DNA of 24,198 nucleotides from Firmicutes bacterium AF25-13AC (GTDB lineage: Bacteria > Bacillota > Clostridia > Lachnospirales > Lachnospiraceae): positions 1 to 24,198 of the forward strand of contig QUFP01000049.1 in assembly GCA_003478935.1 (NCBI GenBank). The letters are read 5' to 3'. How positions within the stretch are numbered: position 1 is the first letter of the stretch; the number at the start of each line of letters is the position of its first letter. The notes under the pieces are model-generated. The model saw nothing but the letters and a program-made list of their open reading frames with translations. It did no database searches and was not told where the DNA came from. Positions 13,231-21,718 of the stretch are shown one piece after another. The translations under genes were made by a program, and so were the position numbers.

Positions 13231-16011
13231 ATGCCGGCAGATAAAGAGTCAATTAAGGTCACATTTTTTGATGAAAAATTTAAAAATCTTTTACGTGACT
13301 ATTATAGTTACGGTTTTGGCCGTTTGAGTAATGAAAACGGGGTGAAGGAAGCAACTCAGGATATAGATCGAGAACGCTTGAGCAATATATTTCGAGATGA
13401 TATGAAATGGGAAAATTTTGGAGATAAGATTAGTCTTACTACGTCAAGATATTTGCAGGAAATGGACGTAAATCCGTTCCATAAGGTATATCATTTTTGC
13501 AAATATAAATCAGAAGATGCTGCATTTTTCTTTCATACAATGGCGGCTTTAAGCGATCAGTTATGTGTGGAAGACAATGCATATGAGATACTGGCTAGGA
13601 ATAGAGAGTGTGAAGGTAAGACCACGAAATCTGGAGAAGATTTCTTATCAGAATACGAGTATATGAGAAAAAAAGATCTGAAAAAGAAAGAGTACAAAAC
13701 GTCTGATTTGATCAATTTTTATCCAAAGATATTGGAAGTAAAAGGAAAAACAGCAAATGACAACAATATCAATAAAAAGTATAATTTGAAATTACAGGAA
13801 TTAAGTTCACTTGGCATCATCAGACAGACACAGCGCATCGGTCTAAAAGGGAAAAAGGGAGACCGCAAATGGAGTGTAGATGGCTTGCCAACAATGAGAA
13901 GATTATTAGATGAAGGAAAAAAGGCAAACAAAGATTTTGAATTCCATGTGCAATGTCTGCTTGATTTTTATTCAAAGTATTACATGTTTGGTGAGGTTGG
14001 TGTGTTTTTGCTAGACAGAATGGAAAATAGCAGCATGAGTCCGTTTCGCTTGAAGCATGAACATTATATGCAGGCATTAAATGATTATAATTGTATTGAT
14101 CTGCTTTATGCAATTGAGCAAGGCAAGTGGTGCAGAATCCAGTATAAGCATGGAATGAATGGAGAAAAAATAGAGCTTCTTTGTTATCCGATTGAGATCA
14201 GAGTTGGATTTCGCAATGGAAGAGAATCACTGGTTTATTATGAACCGTTTCAGGAATGCTATACGACATTACGTTTAGAATTCATTGAATCAATTTGTTA
14301 TTGCGAAGATCAGGACATAAGGCAAGCATTGCAAAAATACGATGGGCGTTATACGAATCAATTTATTGATATGGAAATAGAAAATGCCAAAAGCTTGATC
14401 AAAAATTCATGGGGGATATCAACTACAGTTGGTCAGCAGAAAAATGCAATAATGCCAGTCATTTTGCATAAGGTAAAGATGCGAATTGCATTTGATTCGA
14501 AAACTGAAGGTTTTATTCGAAGACGTTTGCAAAGAGAGTGCCGTTTGGGACAGGTAGTAGTAAATGAGACGGAGGGCTATATTGATTTTGAAGTTGAGGT
14601 GACGGATGCAGGAGAATTGATTCCATGGGTGAGAAGTTTTTACTGTCGAATTATTTCTTGTGAAGGTATTCCAGAGGATCGTTTCGAAATGAAAAAAGAT
14701 GTAGAGATGATGCTTCAAAAGATAAAACCCGACTATGAGGAAAAAAGAAAAGACTTGTCTAGCAGTATGATACCACAATTGAAGTTGCAAAAGGATAGAT
14801 GGCAGATTCCAAATGAAATTCAAACAGAATTGCCAAAAGAGGTTTCTGCTCAGACACATAGTAAGATTTTTCATGAAATATTCAGTGCTCGATATTATAT
14901 TATCGCAGAGTCGTTAATGCAAAAATATAAATATCATGCAAGCGATGACAGTTTCGCAGAGGAAAAGAGAAACAAACAAATTATAAGAGCGGCAGTGAAA
15001 AAATTTGAAAAGCAAATTGGGGAGAATACCGGACGTAATATCAATAGGGATGTGAAATCCTTGCTGGAAGATCCTCAGTATGGATTTGTGATTAAGAAGG
15101 AAAACAGCAAAGCGCTAGCTGATGATAGAAAACACAGTGAAGAATGTTCCAAATATAATTTTTATGAGTTGACAGGAAAGCTTCTGAATGTGGAAGAGCC
15201 AGCTTTTTATAGGGATATTATTCCATTGTCAGAAATAGAAAAACGATGGGTGTTATCGGTATTAGATGATTCAAAGGCTAAATACTTCCTAAGTCAGGAA
15301 GAAATAATTACAGTTAAAAATAGTATACAGGAAACAGTTTTTGATGACAAAAAAATTCATAATGAAGCTAAAACCAATCGTATAGAAGCACTTTCAATGC
15401 AATATATTAAATGTTTTGATCAATATCATATACAGGATAACCGTAAGGAAAAAGAGTATGTGATGATGTTAGCAAAGGCGATTATAGATAGAAAAACTGT
15501 CTTTCTTCGATATCATACATTGACAGGAAAAATAAAGGAAGGAAAATATAACCCAATTTTATTAGAATTCTCAAAGGATCATAATCGTTTTCAAGGATAC
15601 TTTGAAATTTCGAAAACAAACAAAATAGTAATTTTTAATCTGTCAAACATACAGAATGTTGAGAATACGGAAGAAAAATTTGATATTGATCAGGCTAAGA
15701 TGAACTTACAAAATTATTTGAATTGGCAAGGCCTTTCTACAGAAATTCAGTTTAGTGAAGAAAAGAATACTGCAGATCGAATTTTGACAGAGCTTGCACC
15801 ATGGAAGAAGAAATGTACATATGATAAGAATAGTGGAATTTATCAGCTTAAGATTGATTACCAAAAATCAGATCAGTTGGATTTATTGATTCGCCTTATG
15901 GGATATGGATCGACAATTCAATTTAAAAAGAAAAACGATCCAATATATATTGAAATTAAAAGAAGACTTGAATGTCAATTGAAGTGTATAGCAGAAAATG
16001 AATGCAAGTAA
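13231..16011 (+). CDS. Large protein with two WYL-like segments, 926 aa
   Basis: WYL domains are Sm-fold ligand-binding modules often found in regulators of CRISPR and other defence loci. The first segment (about 290-385) has GKWCRIQYKHGMNGEKIELL followed by YPIEIRVGF and LVYYEPF, and ends LRLEFIESI. The second (about 745-830) has KTVFLRYHTLTGKIKEG, PILLEF, NRFQGYFEIS and FNLSNIQNV. Both follow the WYL pattern but are divergent and lack a clear W-Y-L triplet. The N-terminal third is helical and basic (KKGDRKWSVDGLPTMRRLL near 205-225), a possible winged-helix region. The length is far above the ~300 residues of simple WYL regulators. GGAGG precedes the ATG. It may regulate the locus or be an effector in its own right. 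Confidence 0.7.
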   Translation: MPADKESIKVTFFDEKFKNLLRDYYSYGFGRLSNENGVKEATQDIDRERLSNIFRDDMKWENFGDKISLTTSRYLQEMDVNPFHKVYHFCKYKSEDAAFFFHTMAALSDQLCVEDNAYEILARNRECEGKTTKSGEDFLSEYEYMRKKDLKKKEYKTSDLINFYPKILEVKGKTANDNNINKKYNLKLQELSSLGIIRQTQRIGLKGKKGDRKWSVDGLPTMRRLLDEGKKANKDFEFHVQCLLDFYSKYYMFGEVGVFLLDRMENSSMSPFRLKHEHYMQALNDYNCIDLLYAIEQGKWCRIQYKHGMNGEKIELLCYPIEIRVGFRNGRESLVYYEPFQECYTTLRLEFIESICYCEDQDIRQALQKYDGRYTNQFIDMEIENAKSLIKNSWGISTTVGQQKNAIMPVILHKVKMRIAFDSKTEGFIRRRLQRECRLGQVVVNETEGYIDFEVEVTDAGELIPWVRSFYCRIISCEGIPEDRFEMKKDVEMMLQKIKPDYEEKRKDLSSSMIPQLKLQKDRWQIPNEIQTELPKEVSAQTHSKIFHEIFSARYYIIAESLMQKYKYHASDDSFAEEKRNKQIIRAAVKKFEKQIGENTGRNINRDVKSLLEDPQYGFVIKKENSKALADDRKHSEECSKYNFYELTGKLLNVEEPAFYRDIIPLSEIEKRWVLSVLDDSKAKYFLSQEEIITVKNSIQETVFDDKKIHNEAKTNRIEALSMQYIKCFDQYHIQDNRKEKEYVMMLAKAIIDRKTVFLRYHTLTGKIKEGKYNPILLEFSKDHNRFQGYFEISKTNKIVIFNLSNIQNVENTEEKFDIDQAKMNLQNYLNWQGLSTEIQFSEEKNTADRILTELAPWKKKCTYDKNSGIYQLKIDYQKSDQLDLLIRLMGYGSTIQFKKKNDPIYIEIKRRLECQLKCIAENECK

Positions 16012-16021
16012 AAAATAGTTG

Positions 16022-16056
16022 AAGGCAGTTGCAAAAGAAAAATGCAGCTGCCTTTA
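16022..16056 (+). terminator. Terminator after the WYL-like gene
   Basis: AAGGCAGTTGC (16022-16032) pairs with GCAGCTGCCTT (16044-16054), one G-U pair, 11-nt A-rich loop, then TACT. A stable stem, but a short T-run. It lies 10 bases after the stop codon. Confidence 0.75.
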
Positions 16057-16070
16057 CTATGAAAAAATTG

Positions 16071-16090
16071 AATACCGTTTTTTCCTGATA
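16071..16090 (+). repeat. 20-bp direct repeat, copy 1
   Basis: AATACCGTTTTTTCCTGATA is identical to bases 16521-16540, 450 bp away. Between the copies lies the 106-aa gene at 16179. In one frame both encode IPFFPD; here that frame is closed by a TGA just before the repeat, so copy 1 looks like the remnant of a small gene. Confidence 0.85.
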
Positions 16091-16178
16091 TCGAAATGAG
16101 AAAAAATTGGAAATCCAATATAATGAACTCACAGTTAATGATAAAACATCAAATAAAGAGAAGGGAGAAAAAATCACA

Positions 16179-16499
16179 ATGAAGAAAGAGTTTAACTTTG
16201 CTGGGAAGGTAATTGCTGAGAGAAATATAGAGCGAAAGGTGATTGTAAGAGATGATGGAGTAATAAGTTGGAAGATGGTTCCAGGAGACAAACTGAATTT
16301 TTATCTTGAAGAAAGAGGAAAGAGAACCTATTTGTTTACACAGAGATATCGTATTGCTGTAGCAAGAGAATTTAAGCTGGGAAAGACAGCGGAGGAACTT
16401 AGACGTTATCATAAGTGGAATCGGAATCGAAGAGTAGATAAGACAGTTGAAAAGATCCCAATGTATATTGCATATATTAAACGAGAGGAGATAGCATAA
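16179..16499 (+). CDS. Small basic unknown protein, 106 aa
   Basis: Not recognised. AAGGGAG lies eleven bases before this ATG; a start at 16107 has no ribosome site. A beta-rich first half (KVIAERNIERKVIVRDDGVI, then GDKLNFYLEERGKRTYLFTQ) resembles a small OB-like or barrel fold. A helical, very basic second half follows (GKTAEELRRYHKWNRNRRVDK). The charge points to nucleic-acid contact. No membrane segment or cysteine is present. It lies between the two 20-bp direct repeats and ends one base before the next small ORF, so the two are probably co-translated. Confidence 0.7.
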   Translation: MKKEFNFAGKVIAERNIERKVIVRDDGVISWKMVPGDKLNFYLEERGKRTYLFTQRYRIAVAREFKLGKTAEELRRYHKWNRNRRVDKTVEKIPMYIAYIKREEIA

Positions 16500-16500
16500 A

Positions 16501-16578
16501 ATGATGTGGCAGTTACAGAAAATACCGTTTTTTCCTGATAGGGAGCTGAATAGCAGGATGAAGGATGATATTCTATAG
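16501..16578 (+). CDS. Micro-ORF with IPFFPD motif, 25 aa
   Basis: Function not recognised. The ATG follows GAGGAGATAGCATAAA, one base after the previous stop, so translation should be coupled. The peptide contains QKIPFFPDRELNSR; the IPFFPD-x-E part is encoded by the second copy of a 20-bp direct repeat, and copy 1 at 16071 can read IPFFPDIEMRKNWKSN in an unopened frame. The shared peptide suggests a duplicated small gene, with this the surviving copy. Confidence 0.45.
   Translation: MMWQLQKIPFFPDRELNSRMKDDIL
16521..16540 (+). repeat. 20-bp direct repeat, copy 2
   Basis: Identical to 16071-16090. This copy lies inside the micro-ORF at 16501. No inverted repeats or transposase are nearby, so the pair is not an insertion-sequence boundary; a local duplication is simpler. 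Confidence 0.85.
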
Positions 16579-16618
16579 ACATAAGCAAGGAAATTAATAC
16601 TGGAAAGGGAGTGTAATT

Positions 16619-16702
16619 ATGGCAGTCGAGTTATTAAGTCTTTTGGGTCATGCGGTTGTTGATGCGGTAGTAATTGTTGTTAAAAGTAAGTCTGGAAAGT
16701 AA
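16619..16702 (+). CDS. Hydrophobic micropeptide, 27 aa
   Basis: Function not recognised. The ATG follows AAAGGGAG. The core, ELLSLLGHAVVDAVVIVV, is one hydrophobic helix with a central histidine and aspartate, then a basic end, KSKSGK. The LGHAVVDAVV pattern matches those of the peptides at 1143, 1322 and 2897 on the other side of the cas operon, about 13 kb away. A relative of the upstream peptides here argues that the whole group belongs to this locus. It is followed 14 bases later by a lipoprotein gene. Confidence 0.6.
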   Translation: MAVELLSLLGHAVVDAVVIVVKSKSGK

Positions 16703-16716
16703 TTGGAGGAAACAAA

Positions 16717-16947
16717 ATGAGAAAAAAGGTATTGAAAGGTTTATTTCTTGTATCAGTATGCATCGGGTTAATTGGAATTTTTACAGGCTGTTCAGACGAC
16801 GATACATACCGAGATACATTAAAAAGTGGACTTGAAAAGTATTATAGTGGCGAGAAAATGGACGAAAAAGAATATAATGCCGTAAAAAGCTTTAACAAAT
16901 GGAAAGAAAAACAAGGAGAAAAATCGTATGATGATTGGGACGATTAG
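16717..16947 (+). CDS. Small lipoprotein, 76 aa
   Basis: The N-terminus is a lipoprotein signal: basic MRKKVLKG, hydrophobic LFLVSVCIGLIGI, then FTGC with the lipid-modified cysteine at residue 25. The mature part is about 52 residues, acidic and hydrophilic (SDDDTYRDTLKSGLEKYYSG, ending KSYDDWDD), so it would sit outside the cell anchored to the membrane. The function is unknown; no enzyme motif is visible. TTGGAGG precedes the ATG. It is the last gene of the accessory region, closed by a strong terminator seven bases later. Confidence 0.8.
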   Translation: MRKKVLKGLFLVSVCIGLIGIFTGCSDDDTYRDTLKSGLEKYYSGEKMDEKEYNAVKSFNKWKEKQGEKSYDDWDD

Positions 16948-16953
16948 GTAAAT

Positions 16954-16993
16954 AGAACATGCTCTGGCCTATATGGCTGGAGCATGTTCTTTC
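16954..16993. terminator. Strong terminator closing the accessory region
   Basis: A 16-bp stem, AGAACATGCTCTGGCC (16954-16969) with GGCTGGAGCATGTTCT (16975-16990), loop TATAT, followed by TTCTGT. The outer 11 pairs are perfect and the inner ones include G-U pairs. It separates the rightward small genes from the leftward GNAT gene and may serve both. Confidence 0.88.
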
Positions 16994-17040
16994 TGTATAA
17001 ATACGTATGGCATATGTGAATTGAAAAGAATAATATGGTT

Positions 17041-17886
17041 TTAATACCAATACTCCATCAATTCTTGTGTAGTAACAAATCCCATCCCTTTATAAATCTT
17101 AAACGCAGCTTCATTTTCCTCTGTCACATGTAGTGTAACTGGGAAGGTGATCTCTGGCTTTTGCAAAAGCACGTTTACTGCATCGCGGCCATAGCCTTTT
17201 CCCTGATACTCAGGATGAATTGCAAGTCCATAGAGATTTGTCTGGTCTGGTTGAATTGAGGTTAATACAAGGCCGACAATTGTACCGCCTGCAGCAATGC
17301 ACCAGATGGTTTCTCCAGTATCAAATGACTGCTCTAAGAATGCGATGGAATCTTCTTTTTCCATATCGAAGGCGGCACTGTGAACTGCGACAAGTGCAAG
17401 TAAGTCATCTTTTGTTGCCGGATAAAGAGTAACGGTGGCATTATTTTCTGCAATTGCAGCATCCCCAGCCACCTCAGGTCTTTTCTCTAACCTCATCAAA
17501 TGCTCTGTTCCACTATATTCACAATCTAATACTTCCATTGTCATCAGCGCATCATAGCTGTTTCCATCTGGATAGAAGCATACTGGAGTTTCCTCGTATC
17601 CTTCCATAAGCTTCTGGAACAGACTTGTGAAAGCACCCTGGCAGCGATGAGCAGGACTTGTGAAGGCGCTAACCTCGAGATAATCCTCAAGATCATAGCA
17701 AAAAAGTACACTGATGAGCTTTGGGTTTTTTGAAGACTGATAATATAAATATGCAGTGCCGTCTTCTTCATTCAAATCTGGTACGGCAAGTTCAAGCTGC
17801 TCATAGCGGATACAGTCATCAATAAGCTCACGGATGGAAGCTTTATCCTTTTCTGTCAATTCAGTAAATTCTTTTATTTTAATCAT
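17041..17886 (-). CDS. GNAT-family N-acetyltransferase, tandem domains, 281 aa
   Basis: GNAT enzymes move an acetyl group from acetyl-CoA to an amine. The C-terminal domain (about 150-281) has the acetyl-CoA loop in GLAIHPEYQGKGYGRDAV (near 219-236) and the usual closing NEAAFKIYKGMGF. The N-terminal half resembles a second, worn GNAT unit: VSAFTSPAHRCQGAFTSLF keeps the strand and helix but not the full Q-x-x-G-x-G/A loop. The length fits a two-domain GNAT. The substrate is unknown. It follows the gerA-type gene in the same direction but has its own promoter at 17952. Codon use looks like the housekeeping genes, not the CRISPR region. Confidence 0.85.
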   Translation of the reverse strand: MIKIKEFTELTEKDKASIRELIDDCIRYEQLELAVPDLNEEDGTAYLYYQSSKNPKLISVLFCYDLEDYLEVSAFTSPAHRCQGAFTSLFQKLMEGYEETPVCFYPDGNSYDALMTMEVLDCEYSGTEHLMRLEKRPEVAGDAAIAENNATVTLYPATKDDLLALVAVHSAAFDMEKEDSIAFLEQSFDTGETIWCIAAGGTIVGLVLTSIQPDQTNLYGLAIHPEYQGKGYGRDAVNVLLQKPEITFPVTLHVTEENEAAFKIYKGMGFVTTQELMEYWY

Positions 17887-17951
17887 GGAATACCTTTAAC
17901 CTTTCTGCAGCAGATACCATAGGAATCTGTCTGCGCTTACAAACTGCAGTC

Positions 17952-17981
17952 AGTATACCATGAGTAGACAGAAAAAGACAA
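17952..17981 (-). promoter_or_regulatory. Promoter of the GNAT gene
   Basis: On the minus strand, TTGTCT (17976-17981), 18-bp spacer and TATACT (17952-17957), about 65 bases before the start codon. An imperfect inverted repeat (AGGAATCT at about 17920, AGATTCCT at about 17984) brackets it and may be a remnant terminator or operator. Confidence 0.6.
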
Positions 17982-18005
17982 GAGATTCCTGAAAACAGTG
18001 GTCAT

Positions 18006-19436
18006 TTATTTGGATTCAACGTCTGTAAGTCGTGACCTGAAAAATCGCCTTGAAAGTGCCTTCCATGAGAATGGAATGACTGGATACAGATAAGGATAGC
18101 CGCTTATCGTCTTGTTGCAGATCATAGAACTGATAAATAAAATAACACCTGCTGCAAAGCCCCAGAAGTCGAAAATAGCAGTTAAAATAAGAGTCAGTAT
18201 TCTCATAAATTTGAGTGCATAACCAAATTCGTAGCTTGATTGTGTATAATTGGCTACAAAAATAAATGCCATATAGACCATAGATTCCGAATTGAACCAG
18301 CCAGATTTAACTGAAAACTCACCTAAGACAATACCAGCTGTGATGCTAAGTGGTGTGGACAGCATATTTGGTGTGTTTACAGCTGCAAGACGAAGACCAT
18401 CAAGTGCCAGCTCTAAAATAAGAAGCTGTAAAATGATGGGAACATTGATATTATCTTTTATAGCAATGAATGATAACCAATCAGGAAGCATTGTTGGGTG
18501 CATGGTAGAAAGCAGATACAAAACGGGAACAAAATATGTCATGAGTGCAATAAGAGCTCTTGTTAGACGAAGGTAGGTGCCGGTGAGCGGAGGAAAATAA
18601 TAATCGTCTGCTTCCTCAACGATATCAAACAAAGAAGAAGGAAGAATCATGGCACTTGGAGAGTTATCAACAAGTATTATCAGATTGCCCTCAAATACGG
18701 CAGCGCATGCAGCGTCAGGGCGTTCTGTAAATTTAAATTTGGGAAATGGATTAAACCATTTGTATGGAAAAATACATTCAGCTAAACTTTCCTGGTTCAT
18801 AGTAAGTGATTGTACAGTGATATTTTGAATCCGTTTCCGTATAGATGATAAAAGCTTTTTATCAACAAGATCGTCTAAATAGCATAAGCAGATATCTGTT
18901 TTGGAGCGTGTTCCAGCCTGCTGCATTTCCATGATTAGCTTCGGATCACGGATTCGCCGCCGTATCAAGGCAGTATTACATACAAGTGTTTCAACAAAAC
19001 CGTCGCGAGAGCCGCGCATGGTTTTATCTTTGTCAGGTTCAGATATGCTTCTTGCAGGGTAGCTGCGGCAGTCTATTATAAAAAGCTGATCATAGCCATC
19101 TATAATAAGAAGGCTCATTCCCTTTAATAGCGAGGTGACGGCAGGCGCAAAGTTTGCTTCCAGCTTGATTTCACAGTAGGGAAGCAAGAGGGTCAAAAAA
19201 GAAGATGCATCCGTTGGAAAATCTTCAGGCTGTTTGAAGGAGTCTGTTTTTTTAAACATAAATTCCAAAAGCTTTTCAAGTGTGTCGCTTTTGACAAAGC
19301 CATCAATGCAGTAAATAGCAGCTTTGTGTCCTTTTAATTCAATGACGCGTGTGATAAGATCAAAGCTTTTGTTGATACAAAGAAGCTTGGAAAGATAGCT
19401 CATGTTGATATCTATATTTTTTGAAAGTTTTTCCAT
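18006..19436 (-). CDS. GerA-family spore germination protein, 476 aa
   Basis: GerA proteins are the A subunits of nutrient receptors in the inner membrane of endospores. The soluble N-terminal half has DIDGYDQ-like and RSISEPDKDKTMRGSRDGFV segments (the latter near 132-151), the most conserved part of the family, and RRRIRDPKLI. The C-terminal half carries about five membrane segments, for example LIALMTYFVPVLYLLST and VPIILQLLILELALDGLRLA, and ends with a basic tail. The length is normal. No gerB or gerC partner lies next to it, so it is either a solitary paralogue such as the SpoVAF type or works with partners elsewhere. AGAAAGGAC precedes the start. It implies an endospore-forming lineage. 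Confidence 0.9.
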   Translation of the reverse strand: MEKLSKNIDINMSYLSKLLCINKSFDLITRVIELKGHKAAIYCIDGFVKSDTLEKLLEFMFKKTDSFKQPEDFPTDASSFLTLLLPYCEIKLEANFAPAVTSLLKGMSLLIIDGYDQLFIIDCRSYPARSISEPDKDKTMRGSRDGFVETLVCNTALIRRRIRDPKLIMEMQQAGTRSKTDICLCYLDDLVDKKLLSSIRKRIQNITVQSLTMNQESLAECIFPYKWFNPFPKFKFTERPDAACAAVFEGNLIILVDNSPSAMILPSSLFDIVEEADDYYFPPLTGTYLRLTRALIALMTYFVPVLYLLSTMHPTMLPDWLSFIAIKDNINVPIILQLLILELALDGLRLAAVNTPNMLSTPLSITAGIVLGEFSVKSGWFNSESMVYMAFIFVANYTQSSYEFGYALKFMRILTLILTAIFDFWGFAAGVILFISSMICNKTISGYPYLYPVIPFSWKALSRRFFRSRLTDVESK

Positions 19437-19689
19437 AATTGTAGTCCTTTCTAGTGGATCTTGTTTTAGTTTTTACCTATTTGGAGCGAATATGCTTTGA
19501 ATCATTTTCCATTTTGGACAAAATGTTTAAATATGGAATAAAATTTGTCGGTGATTTGTAGTTGAAAAAGATTTTACACATGTAGTAGGAAGTTACAAAA
19601 AATCAATAAAAGTCGATTGCACATCAAATTAAATGAGATTAAAGGGCGAAAGAGATTAAATTCGCACGGATCAACATTAAATTTGTCAC

Positions 19690-19718
19690 TTGACAATGAA
19701 CTTAAACATTGTTATGAT
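19690..19718 (+). promoter_or_regulatory. Promoter of ilvN-ilvC
   Basis: TTGACA (19690-19695), a 17-bp spacer and TATGAT (19713-19718), giving a leader of about 75 bases before ilvN. The 253-bp gap left of it (19437-19689) is A/T rich, holds this promoter and presumably that of the divergent gerA-type gene, and shows no other gene. I see no T-box-like leader, which isoleucine/valine genes in this group often have. Confidence 0.85.
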
Positions 19719-19797
19719 TAGTCGTGCAGGCAGCCAAAAAAATATTTGGGATGTTTGCAGCGAAAGCGTTGAATCGGAAGGATACAAGGGTGATTAC

Positions 19798-20295
19798 ATG
19801 AGTAATAAAGTTGTTTTTTCATTGTTGGTAGATAATGAAGCCGGTGTGCTGAGCCGCGTTGCCGGATTATTCAGCCGCAGAGGTTATAACATTGACAGCC
19901 TGACGGTTGGAGAGACACAGGATAAGCGTCACTCCAGAATGACAGTTGTGGCAGAGGGTGAGCCAGAGGTGCTTGAGCAGATTGAAAAGCAGCTCGCAAA
20001 GCTGGTAGATGTATCAAAGATTCAGATGCTGCCTGCTGATGCGTCTGTCTGTAGAGAATTGATTTTGATTAAGGTAGCAGCGAAACCACAAGATAGAGCG
20101 CAGGTAATTGCGATTGCAGATATCTTCCGTGCAAAGATCGTAGATGTCGGAGAAGAATCTATGATGATTGAGCTTACCGGAAATGACAGCAAGCTTGATG
20201 CCTGCACAAAGCTTCTTGAGAAGTTTACGATACTGGAATTAGCAAGAACTGGTATCACAGGTTTGTCAAGAGGTTCTAATAATAGCCTTTCCTGA
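19798..20295 (+). CDS. ilvN: Acetolactate synthase small (regulatory) subunit
   Basis: The regulatory subunit of acetohydroxyacid synthase, the first common enzyme of valine, leucine and isoleucine synthesis; it binds valine for feedback control. The ACT domain begins [20 protein letters not shown] and continues [12 protein letters not shown] (within about residues 6-38), the usual pattern. The C-terminal domain has [20 protein letters not shown] and ends [12 protein letters not shown]. At 165 residues the length is normal. The ATG at 19798 follows AAGGGTG; a TTG at 19690 is the promoter -35 itself and not a start. The catalytic subunit ilvB is not in the window. ilvC follows 130 bases downstream. 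Confidence 0.94.
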   Translation: MSNKVVFSLLVDNEAGVLSRVAGLFSRRGYNIDSLTVGETQDKRHSRMTVVAEGEPEVLEQIEKQLAKLVDVSKIQMLPADASVCRELILIKVAAKPQDRAQVIAIADIFRAKIVDVGEESMMIELTGNDSKLDACTKLLEKFTILELARTGITGLSRGSNNSLS

Positions 20296-20351
20296 TGGAA
20301 ATGCTTTAGAACATATCAATAGTTATGTTATTAAAACGCGACATTGCAACT

Positions 20352-20375
20352 CTCTAATTTTAGAGTCTTGTTTTG
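20352..20375 (+). other. Weak hairpin between ilvN and ilvC
   Basis: CTCTA (20352-20356) and TAGAG (20361-20365) form a short stem followed by TCTTGTTTTG. It could lower expression of ilvC relative to ilvN, but the stem is only five pairs. Nothing else coding is seen in the 130-bp gap. Confidence 0.3.
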
Positions 20376-20425
20376 CATATTTAAGTAGGGCAGTTGTCCT
20401 ACAACACTATATGGAGGATAAAGTT

Positions 20426-21435
<1,010 letters not shown>

Positions 21436-21466
21436 TTTGATACAACAGCTGCAAAGCAGCGATTAA

Positions 21467-21485
21467 GCCCCTAAGGGGCGGTTTT
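21467..21485 (+). terminator. Terminator after ilvC
   Basis: GCCCC (21467-21471), TAA, GGGGC (21475-21479), then GGTTTT. Compact GC stem with a short T-run. A further terminator follows at 21550. Confidence 0.7.
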
Positions 21486-21549
21486 GCGCATGGTAGGCGC
21501 GGGTGAGCTTTTTAATATGTAGTTGAACTCACTTTATAAAAATTTTAGG

Positions 21550-21579
21550 GACTGGTGGAGAAATCTGCCAGTCTTTTTT
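21550..21579 (+). terminator. Second terminator before the clpX-like gene
   Basis: GACTGG (21550-21555) and CCAGTC (21568-21573) flank a 12-nt loop and are followed by six T. It isolates the clpX-like promoter at 21589. The 280-bp gap between ilvC and this gene holds only these two terminators, the promoter and a leader hairpin (CAGCAG/CTGCTG near 21664-21680). Confidence 0.85.
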
Positions 21580-21588
21580 CGAAAAATC

Positions 21589-21617
21589 TTGTTTTTCTTT
21601 CGTGTATCAAGTATACT
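21589..21617 (+). promoter_or_regulatory. Promoter of the clpX-like gene
   Basis: TTGTTT (21589-21594), a 17-bp spacer and TATACT (21612-21617), leaving a leader of about 95 bases. AAGGAG at 21705 sets the start at 21719. Confidence 0.78.
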
Positions 21618-21718
21618 ACAAGGGATATGAAAAACCGATAGGTAATGACTGGATCTATTTGTGCAGCAGGCTGGCTGCTGATCAGTCAATAAAATAGAAA
21701 GATTAAGGAGTTTTCTTT

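Noticed and set aside
16071..16540. Insertion sequence or attachment-site pair made by the 20-bp direct repeats
   Set aside because: There are no terminal inverted repeats, transposase or integrase nearby, and both copies encode the same peptide, so a gene duplication fits better.
19690..19797. N-terminal extension of IlvN from the TTG at 19690
   Set aside because: That TTG is the -35 element of the promoter and would lie upstream of the transcript; the ATG at 19798 has a ribosome site and gives a normal-length protein.
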